Part shown: positions 14,028 through 26,500 of the stretch, piece after piece | How positions within the stretch are numbered: the stretch's first letter is position 1 | Layout: every line of letters begins with the position of its first letter | From: Mactromeris polynyma | Taxonomy: Eukaryota > Mollusca > Bivalvia > Venerida > Mactridae | Direction of reading: 5' to 3' | NCBI GenBank assembly: GCA_032209605.1 | Contig: JASFXZ010000037.1 | Span: forward strand, 3,472,001 to 3,536,000 | Length of the DNA: 64,000 bases | Notes under the pieces: generated by a model | The model's database searches: none | What the model saw: only the letters and a program-made list of their open reading frames with translations | Told to the model about the DNA's origin: nothing | Made by a program: the position numbers and the translations under genes

Positions 14028-15172
14028 ATGGGAAATCATTTAAAGCGCGTTACCCTGGTACTGTTTTGTGCATGTCTACTGAGATCCAAAGGCGTGGCTT
14101 GCAGGCAAAGAAATGAATTAAATTTGTCGACATTAAAGTTGGAGTTGAACGTTTTAAAATCGGAATTTGATAATCTGACATGTGACCTTAACCAAGTTAT
14201 GAATAAAGTTGATTACTTCAATACAACGATGCATCAATATGTCGTAGGTGCCATACAGCTGGATTATGTTAACGGAGACAATTTTAAGAAGAGAAAGTTG
14301 TCAAGGTTGGAAACATAATGGGAGAATCTCTTCTGCAAGCTTTCAACGCCGAAAAAGTGAATTCTCGAAATATTCAACGTATTCAGAACACACAGATTAC
14401 AACTATTGGCAAACGGCTTGAAACTTTGACACAAAACATGTCTGCCTTCAAGGAGGACTTTTACCATTATGATCAAGCGTATCGAGCAATGTATGAAGAT
14501 TTGAATGACAAAATCAGTGCCTCTACATCCGTTGGTAAACGGCTTGAAAATTTGACAGAAAAAGTGTCTGCTCTAAAGGAGGACTTTCACAATTCCGATC
14601 AAGCGCATCGTACAATGTATGAACATTTAAATGACAAAATCATTGCCTTTATAGAGCTACAGAAACAAAACTCTCAAAATATCAATGATGCTATATCTGA
14701 AGTCAATGACAATAGTCTTAAAATAGAAAGAATAACGCAAGGTTTATGCGGCGTGTCATGGTCAATAAATCTTGAGGTAAAATATTGTTTCAAGTTTGTA
14801 AGTGATCGCAAGCTTTGGGGCGACGCTCTCGCATTTTGCCAGAAGCATAATTCCCACCTTGTACAGCTTGAAAGTCAGAGGAAACAGCAAATTGTACTTG
14901 ACATTTTGAACGAAAATGATTATAAATGGGAAACTTACCAATGGTTTGGTTTCTGGACGGGTGGTACTTATTCACAGAAACAAAAGCTATGGATTTGGAA
15001 TCACTCTGGAGAGTCAATGGCAGACACCTTTACAAACTGGCTCCCAGGCCAACCAGATTCTGGTGGACAAGAAGGTTGCATGCACGTTTTGTTCAACGAT
15101 GTTTTGTTCAGGTGGAACGATGGGAAATGTTTAAAGACAGAATATCCCTTTGTTTGTCAAAAGAGGTTTTAA
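14028..15172 (+). CDS. Secreted C-type lectin with coiled-coil stalk (frame interrupted near 14316)
   Basis: Start at 14028 (context GAAATGG) gives a hydrophobic signal peptide (VTLVLFCACLL) and a heptad-rich region. The frame ends at TAA 14316-14318, and the rest reads in another frame from 14318 (284 residues) to the stop at 15170-15172. The second part has two related stalk repeats of about 42 residues (GKRLETLTQNMSAFKEDF and GKRLENLTEKVSALKEDF), then a CTLD from about 14748. The CTLD shows paired cysteines, WIWNHSGE, QPD (galactose-type in this family) and WND, so Ca2+-dependent sugar binding is expected. The parts join in frame if a 62-bp GT/AG intron (14244-14305) is removed, giving QYV-VGNIMGE; otherwise there is a frameshift and the gene may be damaged. 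The CTLD is intronless. An innate-immunity role is inference. Confidence 0.8.
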
Positions 15173-15332
15173 GCAGTTTGTGTTTGATTCGTCACCAATA
15201 GGTCATGAACATGTGTACGTGTATATTCAAATGTAAAGTACCCTTGATCATTTTGATATTCAAGTTTAGACTATACAGTACATTTCTTTTTTAGTAAATC
15301 CTTTTGTATGAAAGCATTATAATTGCTGGAAT

Positions 15333-15338
15333 AATAAA
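15333..15338 (+). promoter_or_regulatory. Polyadenylation signal of the lectin
   Basis: AATAAA 161 bp after the lectin stop, just before the 50-bp array begins; a plausible 3' end signal for the lectin transcript. Confidence 0.5.
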
Positions 15339-15350
15339 CATTTAAATACT

Positions 15351-15745
15351 GGCCGGACTGTGTGTGTTCAGATCGTACAGGGGAATACAGTTGTTTTACT
15401 GGCCGGACTGTGTGTGTTCAGATCGTACAGGGGAATACAGTTGTTTTACTGGCCGGACTGTGTGTGTTCAGATCGTACAGGGGAATACAGGTATGTTACT
15501 GGCCGGACTGTGTGTGTTCAGATCGTACAGGGGAATACAGGTGTTTTACTGGCTGGACTGTGTGTGTTCAGATCGTACAGGGGAATACAGGTATGTTACT
15601 GGCCGGACTGTGTGTGTTCAGATCGTACAGGGGAATACAGGTGTTTTACTGGCTGGACTGTGTGTGTTCAGATCGTACAGGGGAATACAGTTGTTTTACT
15701 GGCCGGACTGTGTGTGTTCAGATCGTACAGGGGAATACAGATGTT
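15351..15745 (+). repeat. 50-bp minisatellite, 8 copies
   Basis: Exact 50-bp period; each unit contains TGTGTGTTCAGATCGTACAG then GGGAATACAG. Two unit types (GTATGTTACTGGCC and GTGTTTTACTGGCTG) alternate in units 3-6, giving a 100-bp higher-order period. Long overlapping frames here arise only because the unit contains no stop codon. Confidence 0.97.
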
Positions 15746-17201
15746 TTAAGAACGAACAGGATATCAAAATTGCGTATGAGGCGGATTTGAAACTGATTTG
15801 GAATGACTAATACGTGAATATGTAATATGTGAACTTAGATACTAAACCACACTATGTGATGCGGTACCAAGCGATACGACTAACTGGTATGGCTGTGTTT
15901 TTTGTTTGGTATTTCATACATTCTCGTTCATGTGTACACGCTATGATTATTTTTGTGCATATACTTTGCCATTGGCATAAAACGCAACAATGCAATAAAA
16001 GACGTTCCACTCGCGCATTGGCTATACAGAGTTCATCCAAGTATGCTAAAATACTGTTTTAATAGTTAATAATGAATAGTTACTATGAATATCGGTGTAG
16101 AAATAATTCTGGTATTGAATAAATTGGGTGATATTGCCGTCTCGTAGTAAAATTCTGATGATAATACCTACTCTAACTCTAACCTACTCTCATCCTCACA
16201 TCAACCACCCCAACTAAATCCTTAACTTTGTCTTTGGATTCCGTCATCTTATGGAACTTTAACAACAAGTCATGTAACTATTTGTTGAACCAATATTAAT
16301 AATGTGCAAGTTAATTGTAATGTTGAACTGTCCGGATTAACGAGATATGGTTATACGTTTATGTCCTTTCAGTCTTAAGAACATAACAATTTCTGGGTAT
16401 GTTAAGGCAATGTAAACTGCTTTAAATGGTTTGATAATTTCAAAAAGGTACAGCACGGTCAGCTTTGGGTGTGCAAGGTTTCTTCGAAAATATATGCATG
16501 TTAATACCGATATACACGGAATACTTATTTCAATTTCCTTTCCAAAGCGCATAGTGCAAAACTTTATTTGCTAGCCCGTTTCTGTATGTTTACTGGAAAT
16601 ACCTGTCAAGTCATGAGTCAGCATTTTGCATTAAAAGGACACGTCCCACTGATGGAGCGGGAAACACATTTTTGTTGAGGGACTGTCCATTGTTGAATAC
16701 TGTGAATCAATTGTACTATGTATATATGTTATTGTAGTTCTGTGTATTTGCATCGACATGACATCTTAGTAAGTTGAAATAGTATTCCTTCGGGTTATCC
16801 TAAATGTGTAAGGGCTAGTTATATTTACAAATTGTTGTTGATGCACTGAATGAAAACACGTGTTACATAGAGGTGTTTATGCTTTATAAAACAAAATACA
16901 TAGCAGATACGTATTGGAATAATGTTATAGAGATATAATACTGCAAAAACCTAACATATTACTTGACGTTCACAACAGTTCAGACAGGTTTATAGTAGAA
17001 CTGTTATAATTTCAAGTTTTGACTTATGAACATATTTGAAATTAAATATGATAAGCAAATGAGAATATCGTGGAACAATACTTGGTGTACACGTTTCTGC
17101 ATTGCGTTAGTAATGTCGGTCACTTTAAATGTAGAAACCAAAGACGAACATAAAGTGTGTACTAAACTATTATAAACAACAACGATGTAATCAATGTATC
17201 C
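15746..17201. other. Intergenic, between convergent lectin and SLCO genes
   Basis: No gene seen. On the - strand an AATAAA (TTTATT at 16564-16569) lies about 635 bp beyond the SLCO stop and could be its polyadenylation signal. Confidence 0.4.
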
Positions 17202-17503
17202 TCATGTCAATGACTGTAATTCTGGAGCATTGGTGGTTGCCTTCTTCTTAAGTTTTGATTCTGCTATAAAGTCAAATGATGTGGTGTCTTGAGTCTTGGG
17301 CCATTCCCTCATATTCCAAGTAATTTTTAAAACCAACGTCATGATTAATATTGAAATAGCTCTACCGCTAATTCCTAAACCAAATAAATTGTATCTTAGA
17401 GTATCCATTTGGTAAAATGTACATGATCCGGTGTCACCATTTGACCACAACAAACACGCATGATCAACAAGCTTTCCTCCGATTACTGGTCCCGGTAACC
17501 ATG
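17202..17503 (-). CDS. SLCO: SLCO exon 9 (last coding)
   Basis: 302 bp ending in TGA 17202-17204; acceptor TGTTCCAG. Encodes WLPGPVIGGKLVDHACLLW, then SCTFYQMDTLRYNLFGLG, the last helix and a charged cytoplasmic tail (ESKLKKKATTN). Confidence 0.94.
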
Positions 17504-20500
17504 CTGGAACAGATTAAAAGACAACACCATCACTTTAAGAAGTTGATTGTTAATATAGCTAAATATATATATAATATGTATTTTCTGAATTTCTACAGTA
17601 CATGTCCGAGAAAAGAAAATAAGAAATCAGCAAACTAGCGTCTATAACCCACTTGGTAGCAAAGAGAGCGAACTTTAGATAACAATACACGTGTAAAGCG
17701 GCGATACATATTTTAAGTAATTAATGTTTGTAAAAAGCTTTGTAGCAACGTATTCCTTCTCTTTTTACATATTTGGTACGGAATGAATTATTTTCTTACA
17801 AAACAATTTGAATTTTAAACATTTTGCAATACATAACTCATTTGAAACCTAGTGTCCGTATTCCAAAGTCTATATTAGAACATCCCGTAAGATGTGTCAT
17901 AATCCTTACTTACATTTTGATGTCTAAATATGCTTTTTTGCTGTTTAGATTTGTGTAAATGAATGTTGGTGAGAAGAGGCAAAAATAATGTCGTGTTGCC
18001 TTTAGAACCCACTACACAAGAGAGCTTATATACATTACCACTCTCAAGTATATACTTAGGATTACTTATATTTTGAACCAGCCAAACAGGCCTATTTGGT
18101 CCTCTGAATCTGTTGTATTGATAGTTTATACTTAGCATAGGATATACTACTAAGCTCATTTCCGAACGCACTTAATGTGTCGATCAGACTTCCAGAACTT
18201 GGCTTAAAATTGTATTCGTAATTGTTTGAGCTTTTTAGGGTTATTTGCTAACTTCCGTTAACATTTTATTGGCTATTTGCGTCCGTTCATTAAATAGTTA
18301 GTATTATGTTGAAAATATATAATAGCGCTTACCAAACAAAGACATTGCTAAAGACGATAAGCCTATCGCCATGGCCTTCAGATTATTTGGCACAATCCTG
18401 CAATAAGAATAGTCCAAGTAGAACAAGAAACAAAGGAATAGTCTTGAACGTTTCCTTGAACTACTCAGTTATGAGAAATGATCTGTACAAACAGACGCGA
18501 TCTCTGAAGGATTTTGTTTATACTATTCTGAAATCCTATAATATGTGTACAAACATTTATTTAATTGTATTTCTCCACAGTATCTAGAATCATTTAGTTA
18601 TTGATAAGTATAACCATTAGAAATAAACATATACATAATGATGTAGTTTCGTATTGCAAATACAAATGACATGGAGAAAGGCTTACCTAATATTGAAGAT
18701 GAAAATGGGCATCATCATGCAAGCAGACAGGAAGCTGCCCGTAAAACTCACAATCATGAAGGGCCACAACATATTGCACTCAAAATTACACAACCCGGTA
18801 CTCACTTCTCCATCAGGAACGCAAGTACAATTCGTAAATTTCTGAAAACGTATAGTAAATGTTTAAACGACTAATAGTAATAAAATATATAACTGTGGTT
18901 TTTGACAAAATGACAGATATGAAAAAATCTGTGGTTCTTGTCTGCATTCAGATGTACTCTGCAACACTGCATTGTTTCTTATAATGTTTCCTAAAACCAC
19001 AAATACACGAGTCCGATACAGGTATATACAAAGTGCGCAACAATACCAAAAGCACCAGAAGACATGGCATATATGTATACATATGTATACACATCATGTA
19101 GACTGGAGATACCATGTAGTGCAGGGATGCATACACATCATGTAGACTGGAGATACCATGTAGTGCAGGGATGCATACACATCATGTAGACTGTAGATAC
19201 CATGTAGTGCAGGGATGCATACACATCATGTAGACTGGAGATACCATGTAGTGCAGGGATGCATACACATCATGTAGACTGTAGATACCATGTAGTGCAG
19301 GGATGCATACACATCATGTAGACTGGAGATACCATGTAGTGCAGGGATGTATACACATCATGTAGACTGTAGATACCATGTAGTGTAGGGATGCATACAC
19401 ATCATGTAGACTGGAGATACCGTGTAGTGCAGGGATGCATTCACATCATGTAGACTGTAGATACCGTGTAGTGCAGGGATGCATACACATCATGTAGACT
19501 GTAGATACCGTGTAGTGCAGGGATGCATACACATCATGTAGACTGTAGATACCATGTAGTGCTGGGATGCATACACATCATGTAGACTGGAGATACCATG
19601 TAGTGCAGGGATGCATACACATCATGTAGACCGGAGATACCATGTAGTGCAGGGATGCATACACATCATGTAGACTGGAGATACCATGTAGTGCAGGGAT
19701 GCATACACATCATGTAGACTGGAGATACCATGTAGTGCTGGGATGCATACACATCATGTAGACCGGAGATACCATGTAGTGCAGGGATGCATACACATCA
19801 TGTAGACTGGAGATACCGTGTAGTGCAGGGATGCATACACATCATGTAGACTGGAGATACCATGTAGTGCAGGGCTCTAGAAATGTACTAGCCCGACGTC
19901 CCGGACTAGTCTAATGCTGAATAGGGCTACCAACAGTTGAGTTAAAGTTAGCCCCGGACAAGTCTGTTTTTAAAGCTAACCAATATCAGCAATTGTTCAG
20001 TTGTCAATCAAACCTTAGAATCCCACAAATACATACATGTGATTATCAAAATGTTTGACTGTGGAGCTATCATGGTGTATGTTTGTAAATAGACCGAAAT
20101 TCTCGGACAACTAACTTCCTATGTCGGACAAGTCAAATTTTACATTTCCATTAGTCCGGGACAAGTGACTTTGAAAAACAATTCTAGAGCCCTGGTAGTG
20201 TACACGTACTTTCCAGATCGAGTCTCTCTGCGTTCGAGTTTCGAAAGGAGATTTCTGATTACAAGCGACAGCTTCGAATGGATCCCTAAATTATTTCGAT
20301 TTACGGGATAATTTGTACTCTATTATGTCATTATACTATCTCGCTAAGAAATTAAATACTGTTTTGTTAAGTCATTCGTACAGTTGAACTGTAATTGAAG
20401 GCCACATTGGAAATATTATTTACATATTGATTGTTTGTAAATTCACAATATGTTATCTTGTATTAATAAATATTATTACTAAAATATTAAAAATGATAAA

Positions 20501-23500
20501 GTTACCAACCATGAGAGAACCCTGAGAACATCCGGCATGGCACGGAGAGAAGTAGTTGGTGCCTTGGCTATCACATACCGGGAGGAATGTTAGATCACAA
20601 TAACAATTATCATCACATGATTCAGGCAGGTAGGATGAACTGCAAGGATGTGGAATATAACTATGACTAAAATATTAATACAAAGGAAGACCTTTTTTTT
20701 CATTAAAAAACATTTCATATAAATCTGTGAAAAGGTAAAAAATGACCCATGTCCCACAATGCATGCAGTATATACTGGTCAAAGATGGTCAAACGTGAAT
20801 ACAGTTTACTTATAACATAAGTCTAAGTACAAACTGTGCATCTTAATATAGCTCTATGTTAAAACAATATGTATGTCATCATTACATGTATGCCAATTTA
20901 TTTCGTTATAAAACGATGTGTAACTTTCATCCACAGTTGCGTAGATACTTGTACATGTTTGTATAAGATCCTAAGACCGGATCCTGGTTATCATTTCACT
21001 GGCATGATTCGGTAATGATTTTAAAATTAGCTTGTTAAATTTAGACAATAAAACAGCTTCGTGCATGCACATTCATTTTAGGATGGCTTTGTTCCGGCTC
21101 ATAAATGACCTTTTTTTGCATTATTATATCACGGTTACTTATTTAACGAATTTAAAATAAGAATTACATTTGATCTGGCCAGTTGTGTATTACAGGCTGC
21201 TCACAGTTTAAAAACATTGATATTATCTGTAGCGCTATCGATGGAATCTGTGTACACATTATCAGAATCATACATGAGCCAGGGTTCAGTTTAATTTTCT
21301 TCGTCAGAAGTCCCCCAATGAAGGAACCGATACAAACGGAGGGTATACCAACAGCAGCTGAAAGGAGAACGGTGATGACTCAACACTTCTTGCAACATTT
21401 AGTTATGATCCGTACTTCGGGTTGTCAAGAAATACCGATATATCGTAGTACATATGTATTGCGATATGCAAGCAAACTGTATTGTACCACTATATGAAAT
21501 GAGTGTACCGTGTTTTACGATACGATTTACTGATTTCTGCTAACAACTTACTAACTTTAGACTGTAAATATATGAAATGATTTAATCATTAAAACCTCGT
21601 ACATTGCATTTGATGATAGTCAAACACTGAAATGAGATTGATGACTGTTCTCTTTCAGCCAATGCATGTTTATTTTGGCAACACGTTTGATGAGAAATAT
21701 GTACAAGTAAGACAAACATGTAAAGTCATATCATAGGTTAATGAATCGATCAAGTATTGCACATGATGCATACTTATTGCTGATGTATATCGTGGTGCGC
21801 TTCATGTCTATCTTGACAGCACTATTCGTATTGAAGATTAAAAGACACTCACTACAATTCCACTTGTGTCTTATTGTATATGCATCATTACAAAACCACT
21901 ATAAATCTTAATCCGCATAACACTTCAGTGTGTACTGATGTTACTGTCAACTCAAATTCATTCCAACAATTACAAAAGTAGAACAGAGTAAACTAGATAA
22001 ATGGTGACAGCAAACATACGTAAATAATCACTTACCTATTATAACGTTAGCATACCATGCTGGGACGTTAAATTGTGTTTCAATGTACTTTGGTCCAAAT
22101 GCGAAAGCTGCACTCATTCCCAAAACATTAGATATACAAGCTATCAACATCAGTGTGAATGCTGGTACACATAACACTTTAAATATACTCTTGAATACTC
22201 CTGCAAATGTAATGGTAAGTTCTGAACACGAAGAGACATTACTTACTGATGTACAGATAAATATTCGGATTGCTTATGGCAGTTGTTTCTATGAAATCGG
22301 ATATTTCACAGGATTTTTTGTATTTACTGTTTATAGCATTAGTAAGCTAACATATTCAATTATGTGTACGTCAAGTTATAACATCCTTCTTCAATTTACG
22401 GCATACACAATGGAATGAACCAGATTTACTATTTGATTACATGATACGAAATATACAACTGAGTAAGGAAAGCTATATGAGCGCCGATGTACGATTTCCA
22501 ACCTCTTCTTTAAGTGACGTCATTTCTAGAAAACGTCACATGTGACGTCACCAACTAGGCCTACTTAAAGTAAGCAATATTTGCCCTATAATGGCAATAT
22601 GGAAACGAAGTGACCACAAGAGCAAATATTGTTACCTGCTTGCAAATATTGACATCACATGTTGCGTTTCTTGAAAAGACGTCACCTACAGAAGATGTTG
22701 TAAATCCCATAGCAGCGCTCATATTTACAACATAGGGCCTCCAAACACAGGAAGTAAAACAAGGAACGGAGATATGTATAAATTAAATCAACAAGGGACG
22801 TGTTTTACGTTACACAGGACTATACAGCTATAAAACGCGAAGAAAGACTAAACTAAAACTTGAAAAAGCCAGAATAAATACCGGGACTTACAACTTTGTC
22901 ACTGAAAACTCATCAATAGGTATATGTTCAGCAATATATTATTTGAGTAATTAATTACTTACCCAATAATTCCTGACATAATGTACCCGTAATTCTTCGG
23001 GGTTCTGTCGGAGTTCTAGTTTTAGCAAGTGTAGTCTTTTTAAGTGTCGATGGAAACAAGAGGAGCGGAAGAGCACAAATCACAGCCATAACACCGAATG
23101 CCAAGAATCCTAGCCACCATGCACCAATCCATCTCGGATCTCTTGGGTGAAGATCAACATCTGCAAATAATAGCAAAGTTTGATACTTCCTACAGGTACA
23201 TATCCATACATATAAATTACTCTCATACATGCCTGGTGAATTGGTATTAGTGCTTAAACCACTATGTTAAAGGTATACTATGCTCATTTTTTGTTCATTT
23301 GTTTAATAAACCAAACATGAAAAATATATTTCCTATGGTTAAAACATCACTTATCATGCATTTATAAAGAATGAACTCATAATGTATTAATCCATATTTG
23401 TTGAAGAAAGATGTTTGTACATCATAAAACTTTAAAAAAAAATCCAGTTTTTTTAAACAATCAGGCTATTTTACCGGTTTTGACAGTAAGTAATTTGATA

Positions 23501-26500
23501 AAAAAAATATTTTTCAATTGGTTTTACATTGCAATGGCTCTTATTAGATATGTTTTAGCCAATGCAACAACAATACTGGATAAGGCAAATTCAAACATTT
23601 TATGTTAAGATGAGCCAGATACATCTTTAAGTCATTTTGGCAATGATATTTTCAATGGTATCTATCAAGTCAACTTTGTGATTAACTCAGTGCTATTGGC
23701 TTTATGATGTTCAACCCAAGACCTGCGACTGACTGACATTTTAACTGACACTCTATCCCTCGCTATAAAGTGTTTACATATTTGTGTTAATGAAGACATT
23801 TACTAGTGTTATAAACAAGCTGCTTGTAGCAAAACAGTTTGTATAATCTTTCAGTAAAACATTTTTTTATTTTTCCAGACAATTTGTTACGTAAGCATGA
23901 ATTCTGAAACTGCAGTTCATGTTATGAAAGATGTGCAAAACCCTGCACTCACTATAATCTTCAAAGCAGAATAAATGTTGACATAGCCCAGAAAAAGCGA
24001 CGTACAAAGTACACAGTGCCACAAAAACACGTGTAGACATAAAAGTATATTCATACAAGTGAACAAAATGGGACCAAAGTGACAAGATGCAATGTATACA
24101 TAATTGATGAAACTAGGAGAACCACCATGGAACGATCGGTGACAAAACACCAATTCAGGAACATCCAGATCAGACATGTATCTACATGGTACAACATCAT
24201 TATCAAAACGTGTTATAGTTCGCTTCATTAAATAGATATCTGGTTCATTTGTGATTCGATAAAATGTTTTGTTTCACGAGATTCTTCCGGTATCGTCGTT
24301 ACATTGGTTAAACTACCCTAAGTAAGAACCATGGCAATGTACCATCAATTCCTAAATCGTGGTTTATCGTATAACAAACAAACAAAACTTGTAAAAAAGA
24401 CCCCCAGTATTAAAAACTTGATTTTTAAATTTCTTGAAAAAAAAACAACATATAAGTATAACTACGGTATGATTTTATTCTTTGTTCATGCATATTTATT
24501 GATGTTTTAACTATAAGAAATATATAGTGCACGTTTGTTAACGGATAAAACAACTACATGAGTATTATATTACTTTAAAATAATCATACAGCATCCATGA
24601 CAAGTGTACAATAGAGAGAATAAGTTGCTACAGGGAACGACACGTACATAAGACAGTGCCTCCCCATACAGACGTATAAGTGCTATCCATGTTGGATGAA
24701 ATGATAACAGCATTTAATGCAAGTGCGGGGCGACTTTTTACAGCCACCACACTGCACAGGAAAAACAATTGTAATAATAAATGAGAGACGTTTAAGTACA
24801 AGTGGTTTGATAAACCTGTAGTGTGCGAGACCATCATATGCGTCGCAAGTTACTCATGTTCAGCCTAGAAAACCGAATATCAAATTATCTAGGGAAATCG
24901 TCTTTTCTCATTTTACTGATTATATTATAAGTTTAACTCAAGAACATTGAATGACAAAATGTCTACTATCAATCAAATTATAAACAAGTAATTTGAATAA
25001 ACCATTTATTTCTCAATATCATGGTTCTATAATCGGCATTTTGATATGCTTTAGTGTTATTTTTTATAATTTCCTGGCTTTGAGAAGTATCTCCATGTTA
25101 CAGTATAGATTGTTATACTTATGAAACTAGCAATACGTGCGTATTTGTTCCAGTTCGGAATGCTCTCCATCGCAATTTGGCAGAAGATGATACATGCATA
25201 TACAAAGTCATTTTTCCTCCACCTTTGAATTATCTGGGGAAGTTGTCAGTTACTTGTGGAATTACAAGTTAGCACAAGTTGGTAACCAAGTACCACTTGT
25301 TAGGTAAACTGATTAATGTACAGTAAATGAATCACTGTCGAAAGAGGCAGAAAAGGCCAAAGCACACAACGAACAGATGGATTTTAACGTAGCCAATTTT
25401 GTTTCATCCTTGAAATATCTAAAACTAATCACTATTTTTAATGTCTATTCCCTGTACTTATTTGTGTGAATTATCTTAAGTAGCATGACATATATTTAAT
25501 AACCGAACGTTCTACATTTTAACCACATCAAAGTAATGTTATATATAGATAAGTATACATGTATATGTTTCGGTACACGAGTACTTAGAACGGTATACGG
25601 ATCGTATTTCATTCAAGTGGAATAGCACGGTTGTGATCAATCGTTATAATAATTTTGCCAAAAATGATCAAATATAAATGAGGTATAACACGAGATATGT
25701 CATCGTGTATATGCATCGACCTTTTTTGTTTTCTTTCTGAAAATATCACGGTATTTGCATGAATTTGGTTTTCTTTCTGAAAATGTCACGGTATTTGCAT
25801 GAATTTGGTTTTCTTTCTGAAAATGTCACGGTATTTGCATGAATTTGGTTTTCTTTCTGAAAATGTCACGGTATTTGCATGAATTTGGTTTTCTTTCTGA
25901 AAATATCACGGTATTTGCATGAATTTGGTTTTCTTTCTGAAAATGTCACGGTATTTGCATGAATTTGGTTTTCTTTCTGAAAATGTCACGGTATTTGCAT
26001 GAATTTGGTTTTCTTTCTGAAAATGTCACGGTATTTGCATGAATTTGGTTTTCTCATCCATTGGTCTGGGCTTACGGGATAAAACATTGTGTTTTTAAAG
26101 AGCTCGTACTAAATCGTTTTCAACGTGTGATGGTTTAAACATGGATTTGTTTCTGTCAAATAGTTCTCACTTCAAACTAATGAGAGTGACAATGTGAGGT
26201 TATATCCAAAAGACACTTCTCCATTTTCGCAGTGACAATATCAGAACCACTTAACGAAGATGTCGTGCGATTTTATCCATTACCTAATGTATTTTAGTCA
26301 ATTCAGAATACTGTAAAGCCATATTTAAAGCCGTGCATTTTGAAATGTAATTGTCGGATGCGTCATTTAAATTTTTGAAGCCTTTTTCAATTGAACTGTC
26401 TCCTGAGAATTGTTATTAACGCCAGATTTGATTTTGATGGGAGGTATCATGTATGAAAAAAAGTATTTTATGGAACGCAGATTAAACATGTTTAAATGCA

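Noticed and set aside
15360..15810. Three overlapping 129-148 codon frames
   Set aside because: All three + frames are open through a 50-bp repeat; none has a start context or domain.
17875..18171. Additional SLCO exon
   Set aside because: Exons 8 and 9 already join in phase, and the translation here has no OATP similarity.
22083..22418. Plus-strand frames over the SLCO exons (also 21183-21497, 30310-30606 and 39777-40079)
   Set aside because: Antisense shadows of confirmed minus-strand exons.
25728..26054. CRISPR-like direct repeats
   Set aside because: Units are contiguous with no unique spacers, and the genome is clearly eukaryotic. The same applies to the 46- and 38-bp arrays.
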